Source of the DNA: DATMNI01 sp035570275 | GTDB taxonomy: Bacteria > Acidobacteriota > Terriglobia > Bryobacterales > Bryobacteraceae | Assembly (NCBI GenBank): GCA_035570275.1 | Contig: DATMNI010000219.1 | Coordinates: forward strand, 1 to 43,333 | Length of the DNA stretch: 43,333 nt | Direction of reading: 5' to 3' | Shown here: piece by piece, positions 14,402 through 23,090 of the stretch | Layout of the letters: every line of letters begins with the position of its first letter | Position numbering within the stretch: position 1 is the stretch's first letter | Program-made: the position numbers and the translations under genes | Notes under the pieces: model-generated | What the model saw: the letters and a program-made list of their open reading frames with translations, nothing else | Database searches by the model: none | Told to the model about the DNA's origin: nothing

Positions 14402-17400
14402 GTGCTGTCCGCTTTCGATCCCCTTACCTCCGAGTGGTTCACCGCCCGCTTTGGGCGGACTACCGAACCGCAGGCGCTCGGATGGCCGGAGATTCGTGCG
14501 GGGCGGGATGTGCTGATTTCGGCGCCGACCGGGTCGGGGAAGACGCTGGCGGCGTTTCTGATTTGCATTGACAACCTGGTGCGGCTGGCGCGCGCAGGGA
14601 CGCTGCCGGAACAGACCGCCGTGGTCTACGTTTCGCCGCTCAAGGCGCTGAGCAACGACGTTCACAAGAACCTGGAAGTGCCGCTGGCCGAAATCTCGGC
14701 GCTGGCGGCGAGGCGCGGGGTGGCGCTGGCGCCGATCCGGGTGGCGCTGCGGACCGGCGATACGCCGCAGGGGGAACGGCAGCGCATGACGCGCGTGCGG
14801 CCCCACATCCTGGTCACCACGCCGGAATCGCTCTATATCCTGCTGACCGCCGCCAAGCCGCGTGAAATGCTGGCGCGGGTGAACACCGTGATCGTGGACG
14901 AGATTCACGCGCTGGCTGACGATAAGCGCGGGTCGCACCTAGCGCTGTCGCTGGCCCGGCTGGATCATCTGGTGGAACAGAGCGGGCAGGCGAAACCACA
15001 GCGCATCGGCCTTTCGGCGACGGTCAAGCCGGTGGAGGAAGTGGCGGCGTTCCTGAGCGACAGCGCACGCGTGGTCAACGTGGGGCATCGCCGCGAAATG
15101 GAACTGGCGGTGGAAGTTCCCCGTGATGAGCTGGGGCCGGTGGCCACCAACGAAATGTGGGGCGAGATCTACGACCGGGTAGCGGAACTGATCCGCGAAA
15201 ACCGCACCACGCTGGTGTTCGTCAACACGCGGCGGCTGTCGGAACGGGTGGCGCATCACCTGGCCGAACGGCTGGGCGAAAACGCGGTGTTGCCGCACCA
15301 CGGCAGCCTTTCGCGCGCCCTGCGGCTGAATGCGGAAAAGCGGCTCAAGGCCGGCGAACTGCGCGCGGTGGTGGCCACGGCGTCGCTGGAACTGGGGATC
15401 GATATCGGCACCGTGGACCTGGTCTGCCAGATCGGCTCGCCGCGGTCGATTGCGGTGGCTTTGCAGCGCATAGGCCGCGCCGGACATTGGGTGGGGGCGC
15501 TGCCCAAAGGCCGCATCTTCGCCACCACGCGCGACGAACTGCTGGAGTGCGCGGCACTGGTCGGCGCCATCCGGAAGGGCGAACTGGACCGGCTGGAAAT
15601 TCCGCGCAACGCCCTCGACATTCTGGCGCAGCAGATGGTGGCGGCCTGCGCCTGCGAGGATTTCGCCGAAGACGACCTGTTCGCGCTGATGCGCCGGGCG
15701 TGGCCCTATCGCACGCTGGAGAGGCACGATTTCGACGCGGTGCTGGAGATTCTGTCCGAGGGCATTGCCACCTCCCGCGGCAAGGCCGGCGCCTATCTGC
15801 ATCGCGATGCCGTGAACCGGCGGGTACGCGGGCGGCGGGGCGCCAGGCTGACGGCGATTACGTCGGGCGGCGCCATTCCGGACACGGCGCAGTACCTGGT
15901 GGTGGCGGAACCGGAAGGGACCACGGTTGGCACGCTCGACGAAGATTTCGCGGTGGAGAGCATGGCGGGCGATGTCTTTCTGCTGGGCACCACGTCGTGG
16001 CGCATCCGGCGCGTGGAGTCTGGCCGTGTGCGGGTGGAAGACGCGCATGGGGCGGCGCCCACGATTCCGTTCTGGCGCGGGGAAGCGCCAGGGAGGACGG
16101 TGGAGCTGTCGCATGAGCTGTCGCTGCTGCGTGAAGCGATCACTCAAAGCAGCAGCGCCGCCGAGTTTTTACAGCGCGAGTGCGGCCTGGACCGCCGCGG
16201 CGCCGAACAGGCCGTCGAGTACGTGCAAACGGGCCGCGCCGCCCTCGGCGCAATACCTACAGACACCCTCGTGGTCGCCGAGCGCTTCTTCGATGAAGGC
16301 GGCGGCATGCAACTTGTCATCCATGCCCCGTTCGGCGCGCGCATCAACCGGGCCTGGGGGCTGGCGCTTCGCAAACGCTTCTGCCGGTCGTTCAATTTCG
16401 AACTGCAGGCCGCCGCCACGGACAACGGCATCGTGATCTCGCTGGGCGAACAGCACTCGTTCCCGCTCGAAATAGTTTTCGAATTTCTGCGTCCCGCGAC
16501 GGTGCAGGATGTGCTCACGCAGGCGCTGCTGGTAGCCCCGATGTTCACCGCGAGGTGGCGCTGGAACGCGTCGCGCGCGCTGGCCATTCCGCGCTACTCC
16601 GGCGGCCGCAAAGTGCCGCCGCCCATCCAGCGCATGCGCGCCGACGACCTGATGGCAGCGGTCTTCCCCGACCAGGCCGCCTGTCCCGAAAACCTCTCGG
16701 GCGAGGTGCGGATTCCGGACCATCCGCTAGTCAAGGAGACCATCGACAACTGCCTGTACGAGGCCATGGACCTCCACGGACTGCGCGCCCTGCTGACCGC
16801 GCTTGCCGACGGCCGGATTCAGACCGTGGCCGTGGATACGCCAGAGCCCTCGCCTTTCTCGCACGAGATTCTGAACGCCAACCCGTACGCGTTTCTGGAC
16901 GATGCCCCGCTGGAAGAGCGCCGCACGCGCGCCGTGCAGATGCGGCGCACGCTGCCCGCCGATTACGCCGATGGCGCCAGCGCCTTGGACCCCGATGCCA
17001 TCGCGCAAGTGACCGCCGAAGTCTGGCCGCCCATGCGCGACGCCGACGAGTTGCACGAGGCGCTGTGCGGCTTGAGCCTGATGCCGGCCGCGTTGCCGCC
17101 AAGTGAGGCCCGTGTGCGGTTCGACGAACTGGTGGCGGCACGGCGCGCCGCCGCGTTCGAATTGGGCGGCAACGAGTTTTGGGTTCCGGCCGAACGTGCG
17201 GACCTGGTGCGGCGAGCCTACCCCGCGGTGGTCCTGGAGCCGCCGATCGCGGCCCCGCCCACTACGCGTGGGATTCCGGAAAGCCAGGAGGCGTGCGCGG
17301 CCGAGATTCTGCGCGGCTGGTTCGAATGCTCCGGACCGTTGCGGGCGGCAGACCTGGCGCGCAATCTGGCCATGCCGCGCGACCTGGTGGACCAGTCGCT

Positions 17401-18577
17401 GGCACAGTTGGAAGCCGAAGGGCAGATACTGCGCGGCAGCTTTCGAGGAGGGCAGGCCAGTCCGGGTGAAGCCGGGACGGAGTGGTGCCATCGCCGCTTG
17501 CTGGCGCGCATTCACCGGCTCACCATCGGCCGGCTGCGGCGCGAGATCGAACCTGTGACCACCGCGGAGTTTTACGCCTTCCTCAACCGCTGGCAGCACC
17601 TGGCGCCGGGCAGCCAATTGCACGGCGTGGATGGCACGCTGCAAATCATCCGCCAATTGCAGGGCAGCGAGTTTGGAGCCGCCGCGTGGGAATCGGAAAT
17701 TTTGCCGCGGCGCGTGGCGCGCTATCAGCCGGAGTATCTGGACCAGCTCTGCCTGTCGGGCGAAGTCACCTGGGGCCGGCTTTCGCCGCACCCGGCGTTT
17801 GAGCGGGAGGAGCCGGAGAACGGACGTCGGCGCGTGCGGCCCACGCGGGTGGCGCCGCTGGCCATCTTCTTGCGCGCGGATGCTTCCTGGTTGCTGGCGG
17901 GCACTGAGCCTTCGCCCGGCGCTTCGCTTTCGCACCCCGCGCTCTCGCACTCTGCGCGAGAAGTGCTGGCGGTGCTGGAAACCCGCGGCGCCAGTTTCTT
18001 CGCCGACCTGACCGGCGCCACAGGCCGGCTGGCCAGTGAAGTGGAAGACGCCCTTTGGGAACTGGTGGCCGCGGGCCTGGTGACAGCCGATGGTTTCGAA
18101 AACCTGCGCGCGCTGCTTGACCCCAAGCGCCGCAGCGGTCAGGGCAAGGGCCGGGCGGCGAGGCCCCGTCATGCCCCTGGCCGGTGGGCCCTGCTGCGCC
18201 AAACGCTACACCAAAGCGCGCCACACCAAACCGCACCACTCCAAACCGCGCCACAGGCGGACGCCAGTGCCGAGCCCTTCGCCCGCCAGTTGCTGCAGCG
18301 TTGGGGCGTGGTGTTTCGCGATGTGGCGGTGAAGGAATCCATTGCTCCCGCATGGCGCGACTTGCTGGTGGCTTTGCGCCGCATGGAATCGCGCGGCGAA
18401 ATCCGCGGCGGCAGATTTGTGGAGGCTTTCCTGGGCGAACAGTTCGCCCTGCCGGAGGCCCTGGACCTGCTGCGGGCCATTCGGAGAAACGGCGAAACGG
18501 CGGCCGAAGGGCCGGCGCCGTGGACCGCGCCAGCGGCACTGCTTGAAGCGGAATCCACGGTTTCAGAGGTTCACTAA
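14402..18577 (+). CDS. lhr: Lhr-like DNA/RNA helicase (superfamily 2)
   Basis: 1391 aa from a GTG at 14402. Motif I APTGSGKT (41-48), motif II DEIH (about 167-170), motif III GLSATV and motif VI QRIGRAGH (about 355-362) define an SF2 helicase of the Lhr type. The winged helix and beta-barrel parts follow, with EAMDLHGLRALL in the Lhr-core region. Lhr proteins are 3'-5' helicases linked to DNA repair and RNA handling; long versions of about 1400-1500 aa carry an extra C-terminal domain, as here. An in-frame extension upstream to 14231 overlaps the preceding gene and is rejected. A 15-bp repeat inserts HQTAP-type units near residue 1270. No nuclease partner is adjacent. Confidence 0.92.
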   Translation: MLSAFDPLTSEWFTARFGRTTEPQALGWPEIRAGRDVLISAPTGSGKTLAAFLICIDNLVRLARAGTLPEQTAVVYVSPLKALSNDVHKNLEVPLAEISALAARRGVALAPIRVALRTGDTPQGERQRMTRVRPHILVTTPESLYILLTAAKPREMLARVNTVIVDEIHALADDKRGSHLALSLARLDHLVEQSGQAKPQRIGLSATVKPVEEVAAFLSDSARVVNVGHRREMELAVEVPRDELGPVATNEMWGEIYDRVAELIRENRTTLVFVNTRRLSERVAHHLAERLGENAVLPHHGSLSRALRLNAEKRLKAGELRAVVATASLELGIDIGTVDLVCQIGSPRSIAVALQRIGRAGHWVGALPKGRIFATTRDELLECAALVGAIRKGELDRLEIPRNALDILAQQMVAACACEDFAEDDLFALMRRAWPYRTLERHDFDAVLEILSEGIATSRGKAGAYLHRDAVNRRVRGRRGARLTAITSGGAIPDTAQYLVVAEPEGTTVGTLDEDFAVESMAGDVFLLGTTSWRIRRVESGRVRVEDAHGAAPTIPFWRGEAPGRTVELSHELSLLREAITQSSSAAEFLQRECGLDRRGAEQAVEYVQTGRAALGAIPTDTLVVAERFFDEGGGMQLVIHAPFGARINRAWGLALRKRFCRSFNFELQAAATDNGIVISLGEQHSFPLEIVFEFLRPATVQDVLTQALLVAPMFTARWRWNASRALAIPRYSGGRKVPPPIQRMRADDLMAAVFPDQAACPENLSGEVRIPDHPLVKETIDNCLYEAMDLHGLRALLTALADGRIQTVAVDTPEPSPFSHEILNANPYAFLDDAPLEERRTRAVQMRRTLPADYADGASALDPDAIAQVTAEVWPPMRDADELHEALCGLSLMPAALPPSEARVRFDELVAARRAAAFELGGNEFWVPAERADLVRRAYPAVVLEPPIAAPPTTRGIPESQEACAAEILRGWFECSGPLRAADLARNLAMPRDLVDQSLAQLEAEGQILRGSFRGGQASPGEAGTEWCHRRLLARIHRLTIGRLRREIEPVTTAEFYAFLNRWQHLAPGSQLHGVDGTLQIIRQLQGSEFGAAAWESEILPRRVARYQPEYLDQLCLSGEVTWGRLSPHPAFEREEPENGRRRVRPTRVAPLAIFLRADASWLLAGTEPSPGASLSHPALSHSAREVLAVLETRGASFFADLTGATGRLASEVEDALWELVAAGLVTADGFENLRALLDPKRRSGQGKGRAARPRHAPGRWALLRQTLHQSAPHQTAPLQTAPQADASAEPFARQLLQRWGVVFRDVAVKESIAPAWRDLLVALRRMESRGEIRGGRFVEAFLGEQFALPEALDLLRAIRRNGETAAEGPAPWTAPAALLEAESTVSEVH
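18200..18256. repeat. 15-bp tandem repeats inside the lhr-like gene
   Basis: Three full units (CAAAGCGCGCCACAC at 18212, CAAACCGCACCACTC at 18227, CAAACCGCGCCACAG at 18242) after a partial 12-nt unit. They encode HQSAP/HQTAP/LQTAP in a linker of the C-terminal region. Confidence 0.85.
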
Positions 18578-18596
18578 CGGATCGAAATACCGCTTG

Positions 18597-18676
18597 CTAA
18601 CGCGCGCGGCTCCGAAAGCATTCGCGCGCGGCTCCGGATTCACCGCGCGGCCGAATTCGCCGACTGCGCGGCTCCG
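18597..18676. repeat. Cluster of dispersed-palindrome arms
   Basis: A perfect arm CTAACGCGCGCGGCTC at 18597-18612 is followed by shorter copies of its core (CGCGCGCGGCTCC near 18624 and GCGCGGCTCCG near 18666). The cluster fills the gap between the lhr-like stop and the next gene. Confidence 0.8.
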
Positions 18677-18695
18677 TGATAGAGTCGTACGATCT

Positions 18696-19733
18696 ATGCC
18701 AAGAAAGTGGATGTTGCTGTTCGGGCTGCTGTCAGCGTGCGCCCTCGTGTGCGTGCCCACACACGGCGCGTCGCGGAACCTCGAGATCTATTGGATCGAT
18801 GCCGAAGGAGGAGCGGCCACCCTGATCGTGGCGCCCGGAGGCGAGTCTCTGTTGGTTGACACTGCTAACCGGACGCCGGACGATCGGGACGCCAAACGGA
18901 TCATGGCCGCGGGGCAGCAGGCGGGGCTCAAACAGATCGACATGCTGCTGACTACCCATTTCCACGGCGATCACATCGGGGCCATGCCGGCGCTCGCCAA
19001 GATGATCCCCATCATGATGTATATGGATCATGGCGAGTCGGTCGAGATCGCCCGGCCCAACGTGGCGGCTGCCTACAAGGCCTATGAAGAGCAGAGTTCG
19101 GGGAAGCGCAGGATCCTCAAACCAGGCGACCGCATCCCGCTGAAGGGCGTCGACATTCAAGTGCTCATTTCGGCCGGCCAGCCCATCGCGAAAGCTCTGA
19201 AAGGCGCCGGAGCCAGGAATGCCGTCTGCGCCGATTTCAAGGAGCACACGGGCGAGCCCGACCCCGATAACGATATGAGCGTCGGCTTCCTGCTGAAGTT
19301 CGGCAAATTCCACTTCATCGACATGGGCGACCTGACCTGGAACTACGAGCAGAAGCTGGTCTGTCCGGAGAACCTGATTGGGAAGGTGGATGTCTACCAG
19401 ACCACGCATCATGGCCTGGACCGGTCCAACTCGCCGCAGTTCGTCTGGGCCATTCAACCGAAGGTCGCGGTGATGAACAACGGCCCGCGCAAAGGCGGCC
19501 CGGCGAGCGTCTTCGAGACCCTCCGCAAATCGCCCGGATTGGAGGACATCTGGCAGGGACACCTGGCGCTCGGAACACCCAAGGAGGTCAATACCGATGA
19601 GAAAATGATCGCTAACCTGGGGCCGTCGGCCGAGTGCCAGGGAAATCTGCTCAAGCTCTCGGTAGCGCCGAACGGCAAGTACACGATGACGAACACACGG
19701 ACCGGGTTCAGCAAGACGTATGAATCGAAGTAG
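18696..19733 (+). CDS. Secreted metallo-beta-lactamase-fold hydrolase (ComEC/Rec2 C-domain-like)
   Basis: 345 aa from the ATG at 18696. A signal peptide (RKWMLLFGLLSACALVCVPT) precedes the MBL domain. The metal motif THFHGDHIG (87-95) is intact, with further ligands expected in HFIDMGDLTW and YQTTHHGLDRSNS. The order EIYWIDAEGGAATLIVAPGG and the HHG motif are typical of the MBL domain shared with ComEC/Rec2, where it acts as a nuclease; stand-alone secreted versions are common in Acidobacteriota. Substrate unknown. An in-frame upstream extension to 18342 lies within the helicase gene and repeats and is rejected. Confidence 0.85.
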   Translation: MPRKWMLLFGLLSACALVCVPTHGASRNLEIYWIDAEGGAATLIVAPGGESLLVDTANRTPDDRDAKRIMAAGQQAGLKQIDMLLTTHFHGDHIGAMPALAKMIPIMMYMDHGESVEIARPNVAAAYKAYEEQSSGKRRILKPGDRIPLKGVDIQVLISAGQPIAKALKGAGARNAVCADFKEHTGEPDPDNDMSVGFLLKFGKFHFIDMGDLTWNYEQKLVCPENLIGKVDVYQTTHHGLDRSNSPQFVWAIQPKVAVMNNGPRKGGPASVFETLRKSPGLEDIWQGHLALGTPKEVNTDEKMIANLGPSAECQGNLLKLSVAPNGKYTMTNTRTGFSKTYESK

Positions 19734-19937
19734 AACGAAGGTGGGGGCGAAGTCCAGGAAGTAGGGCTATCCGGCAAGGACCGGCGCCAGTGCTGGCGGC
19801 CCTGCGGCAGGGCTGGACAGCCCCTGGTTGCCCGCTGGTCCTTGATGACCAGGAAGATTTCAAGCCAACTTCCGGCTGGACGGGAGAATTCGGCATTCGA
19901 CCGGTACTCGAAAGCCTTTTACCTGGCGAAATCCCAC

Positions 19938-19967
19938 TTGATCTCCAGCTTTGGTCAACAATATACT
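19938..19967 (+). promoter_or_regulatory. satD promoter
   Basis: -35-like TTGATC at 19938-19943, 18-nt spacer, -10 TATACT at 19962-19967. The GTG start at 19976 is 8 nt later, so the transcript should be leaderless. Local AT content is higher than in neighbouring DNA. The preceding 200 nt (19734-19937) hold no gene that I can support. Confidence 0.6.
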
Positions 19968-19975
19968 ATTGACTG

Positions 19976-20674
19976 GTGCCAAGTCAATACGCAGGTACGG
20001 AACGAACCCCAACGAGACGCGGCCGCAAGGGACCTTATGTTGCCCTGATCGGTGACATGATTGCGTCCCGATCGCTCTCTCCCTCCCAACGTTCTCGCGT
20101 CCAGGAGGAATTCTCTCAACTGATTGAGACGCTCAACCAGCTCTATCGCGAGCATCTGCGCGCCAAATTCGTTATCACTCTTGGCGATGAATTCCAAGGG
20201 TTACTGCGCAATCCTGAGATGATTCCGCACCTCGTTTGGACGCTGGAGCACCGCTTCACCGCACGTGTGTTGCGCCTGGGCTTCGGCTACGGAAGTATCT
20301 ACACATCGATAAAGGAATATGCGATCAACGTCGATGGCCCGGCGCTGCACAACGCCCGTTCTTCGATCGAAGCGGCAAAGCGGCGGGCGTTGCAGGGGGG
20401 CGTATTCACGGGATTTGGGCCAACTCTCGATCCCGCGCTGAACGGATTTGCGCGCGTCCTTCATCACCAACGGGATACATGGCCGGTGCGACAACGGCAG
20501 GTTGTAATGCATCTCCACGACGGACGGAAAGGGACCGACATTGCTCAGGAGCTTGGTATCACTAAGCAGGCAGTGTCCCGCTACGCGTCGCTAGCGGGCT
20601 GGGAGGCATATGTCGAGGCCGAACAAGGATGGAGCACGCTGTTGCGCACCTTGGCTGCTACCGAAAAACTATGA
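19976..20674 (+). CDS. SatD-family protein with nucleotide-cyclase-like motifs and C-terminal HTH
   Basis: 232 aa. YVALIGDMIASRSL (21-34), FVITLGDEFQGLL (65-77), LRLGFGYGSI (99-108) and DGPALHNARSSIEAAK (120-135) are the SatD family pattern. The order and spacing of the two Asp-bearing strands (Asp27 and Asp71), the R-x-G-x-G-x-G strand and the AAR-type helix resemble class III nucleotidyl cyclases; this is my inference, not an established assignment. Residues 187-204 form a helix-turn-helix (TDIAQELGITKQAVSRYA). The stop overlaps the start of the membrane partner (ATGA at 20671). SatD proteins have no proven function. GTG 19976 is chosen from promoter spacing. Confidence 0.8.
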   Translation: MPSQYAGTERTPTRRGRKGPYVALIGDMIASRSLSPSQRSRVQEEFSQLIETLNQLYREHLRAKFVITLGDEFQGLLRNPEMIPHLVWTLEHRFTARVLRLGFGYGSIYTSIKEYAINVDGPALHNARSSIEAAKRRALQGGVFTGFGPTLDPALNGFARVLHHQRDTWPVRQRQVVMHLHDGRKGTDIAQELGITKQAVSRYASLAGWEAYVEAEQGWSTLLRTLAATEKL

Positions 20675-21498
20675 CTGGCGCGGCACAACCCGTATCTTTG
20701 CTATTTGCCGAGGTGCTTTTGTTTTGGCACGCGACGAACTATTTGCTAAGTGCCGATCCAATCCGAAATGGGGATCGCAATTCGTTCTCCCGAAAGACGC
20801 TGAAGCGGCTGGCGTGGTTCTTTCTTCGGGCAACTGGCGCCGCGGTTCTGACTGCCGCTGTGGCCGGGTGGCGGTCCGGCACGCTGCTGGCCGGCGCAAT
20901 GCTTATCGGGTGCGTATTCTTGCCGGCGGCACGCTGGCTGTGGGTGCCTTCCCGCTATGTTGCAGAGTTGGAGCTTGCCGTCAATGCCGGCTTTGCGGCA
21001 TTAGCCCAGTTTCTCATCACGCATTTTGACATGCAGGTCCGATGGGGGCTCTTTCGCTTACCTGCGTCGGAAGCCATTATTTCGGCCTACACAGTCGCGG
21101 CTGCCCTCCTGATCTTCGTCGTCCGCGGCGGCACATTTATAGTCCGGGGAGTCCTGGACCGCGCTGGCACCATGCCTCCACCGGAGTTGGTGCAGCCCAC
21201 TAGTCTGATCGGACATACCGCCCTGGATCTGCAACGTGCATTGCCAGTGGATACCATTGAGCTCAACCACGGCCGGCTGATCGGCAACATAGAGCGGCTG
21301 ATCCTTGTGCTGCTCGTAGCCAATGGCCAGTACACCGCTCTTGCTTTCTTTTTCGCAGCCAAGGGGTTAATCCGCTCCAAGGACGTAGAACGTCGTGCCT
21401 GGGCCGACTACCTGATCCTAGGATCTCTAACAAGCTTCTTGGTTGCCGTTGTCGCCGGCTTGCTCATCCAGGCGGCCTTCCGTTCCGGAACTCCTTGA
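20671..21498 (+). CDS. SatE/DUF3307-like multi-pass membrane protein
   Basis: 275 aa with about six to seven hydrophobic helices. The N-terminal SLLFAEVLLFWHATNYLL resembles the start of DUF3307 proteins. The most conserved-looking part is C-terminal: HGRLIGNIERLILVLLVANG (200-219), ALAFFFAAKGLIRSKDVE and ADYLILGSLTSFLVAVVAG, which recalls the C-terminal part of DUF3307 proteins. The ATG overlaps the satD stop, so the two proteins are made together, and this pairing is recurrent in other bacteria as far as I know. The cyclase-like partner plus a membrane protein suggests signal-producer and membrane-effector roles (inference). Confidence 0.72.
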   Translation: MTGAAQPVSLLFAEVLLFWHATNYLLSADPIRNGDRNSFSRKTLKRLAWFFLRATGAAVLTAAVAGWRSGTLLAGAMLIGCVFLPAARWLWVPSRYVAELELAVNAGFAALAQFLITHFDMQVRWGLFRLPASEAIISAYTVAAALLIFVVRGGTFIVRGVLDRAGTMPPPELVQPTSLIGHTALDLQRALPVDTIELNHGRLIGNIERLILVLLVANGQYTALAFFFAAKGLIRSKDVERRAWADYLILGSLTSFLVAVVAGLLIQAAFRSGTP

Positions 21499-21682
21499 CC
21501 GGCACCCACTTGTACCCTTTCCGAACCGAACCCAATTTTCCCTGGAAACCCTCTGCCCCGCGGTTCCGACAGAGCCCAACCTAACCCTACCCTGCCGCCA
21601 CCCGGGCCGCACAGTCCAAGGCCCAGCCCCCGCCATCCGGCCGCCAACAAGACACACAGCCAGGAACTCCCGTGCTACTAGG
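21499..21682. other. G-poor, C-rich stretch without a gene
   Basis: The plus strand here is strongly C/A-rich and G-poor (for example GAACCGAACCCAATTTTCCC and CCTAACCCTACCCTGCC), unlike flanking coding DNA. No ORF or hairpin is supported. It ends at the lpd promoter. Confidence 0.6.
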
Positions 21683-21688
21683 TAGAAT
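21683..21688 (+). promoter_or_regulatory. -10-like hexamer for lpd
   Basis: TAGAAT, 7 nt before the GTG at 21696; predicts a leaderless mRNA and supports that start. Confidence 0.45.
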
Positions 21689-21695
21689 AGAAACA

Positions 21696-23090
21696 GTGCC
21701 CTACGATCTCATCGTCATCGGAAGTGGTCCCGGCGGCTACTCCGCAGCTATTCGCGCCGGCCAATACGGATTGAAGACCGCCCTCGTCGAAAAGCAGGCC
21801 AAACTCGGCGGCACCTGCCTTCTGGTGGGATGCATCCCCACCAAGTCCCTGCTCCATACCGCCGAGGTCTGGCAGCGGTTCGTGCATTCGGAAGAGGAGG
21901 GCATCCACGCGGAAAATGCGCGGCTCGATTACCCCAAAGTCAAGGAGCGCAAGGACGGCATCGTCAACAAGCACTCCAAGGGCGTCGAAATGCTTCTCAA
22001 GCGCGCCAAGGTCGAGCGCGTCTCCGGGTACGCCACGCTGAAAGGCCATGGCAAGGTCGAAGTGAAATCGGATGCCGGCGTGCAAACGCTGGAAGCCAAA
22101 AACATCATAGTCGCGACCGGCTCCGAAGCCAGAATGATTCCCGGCCTCGAGGCCGATGCGGAATTCATCCTCACCAACATCGAGATCTTGAACCTGACGG
22201 CCGTTCCCAAGAGCCTCATCATTATCGGCGCGGGCGCGGTGGGCGTGGAGTTCGCCTCCATCTTCAAGCGTTTCGGCACGGACGTCACCGTCATCGAGAT
22301 GCTGCCGCGCATCGTCCCGGTGGAAGACGAAGATATTTCGAAGGAACTGGACCGCGTCTTCCGCAAGCAGAAGATCCGCGTGGAAACGGGCGCGCGCGCG
22401 GAGAACATCCGCAAGACCGGCGCCGGCGTTGCGCTGACCATGACCACCAAGGATGGCAAGCAGGAAGAGCTCGAAGCCGAAAGGCTGCTGGTGGCGGTGG
22501 GCCGCAAGCCCAATACCGAAAACATCGGACTGGAGAATACCAAGGTCGAACTGGACCGCGGCTTCATCAAGGTGGACCCGAACCAGCAAACCGCCGAGCC
22601 CGGTGTCTATGCCATCGGCGACGTGGTGGCGGGAACGCCGCAACTGGCGCACGTGGCCACCCGGGAGGGCATGATCGCAGTGGCCCACATGGCCGGCAAA
22701 CCCGCGGTTCCCATCAACAAGAACCGCATCCCCGGCTGCACCTACACGGAACCGGGGATTGGCAGCGTGGGCCTCACCGAGGCGCAGGCCAAGGCGGCTG
22801 GCTACAAGGTGAAGGTCGGCCGATTCCCGTTTGCCGGCAACAGCCGGGCCACCATCGTCGGCCACCACGAAGGCTTCATTAAGGTGGTCGCCGACGAAAA
22901 GTACGGCGAGATTCTGGGCGTCCACATCATCGGGCCGGAGGGATTTGAGCTGGTCGCCGAAGCCGTGGCCGCCATGGAGGCCGAGGCCACGGTGGATGTG
23001 ATGATGCAGACCATCCATGCCCATCCGACGCTCTACGAAGGAGTGGGCGAAGCCTTCAACGCCGTCTACGGCCTGGCCATCAATGCCTGA
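21696..23090 (+). CDS. lpdA: Dihydrolipoyl dehydrogenase (E3)
   Basis: 464 aa from a GTG at 21696; a GTG at 21672 would add 8 residues. FAD-binding VIGSGPGGYSAAIRAG (7-22), redox disulfide GGTCLLVGCIPTK with Cys41 and Cys46, NAD-binding IIIGAGAVGVEFASIFKRFG and the C-terminal His-Glu pair in HAHPTLYEGVGEAF are all present. The flavoprotein re-oxidises the dihydrolipoyl arm of E2 with NAD+. The stop overlaps the lipB start, and E2 follows, so E3, lipB and E2 form one operon dedicated to a 2-oxoacid dehydrogenase complex. Confidence 0.96.
   Translation: MPYDLIVIGSGPGGYSAAIRAGQYGLKTALVEKQAKLGGTCLLVGCIPTKSLLHTAEVWQRFVHSEEEGIHAENARLDYPKVKERKDGIVNKHSKGVEMLLKRAKVERVSGYATLKGHGKVEVKSDAGVQTLEAKNIIVATGSEARMIPGLEADAEFILTNIEILNLTAVPKSLIIIGAGAVGVEFASIFKRFGTDVTVIEMLPRIVPVEDEDISKELDRVFRKQKIRVETGARAENIRKTGAGVALTMTTKDGKQEELEAERLLVAVGRKPNTENIGLENTKVELDRGFIKVDPNQQTAEPGVYAIGDVVAGTPQLAHVATREGMIAVAHMAGKPAVPINKNRIPGCTYTEPGIGSVGLTEAQAKAAGYKVKVGRFPFAGNSRATIVGHHEGFIKVVADEKYGEILGVHIIGPEGFELVAEAVAAMEAEATVDVMMQTIHAHPTLYEGVGEAFNAVYGLAINA

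Noticed and set aside
17321..17335. tRNA-like GGTTCGAAT near 17321
   Set aside because: It lies in the lhr-like coding frame (GWFECSG) and no cloverleaf can be drawn around it.
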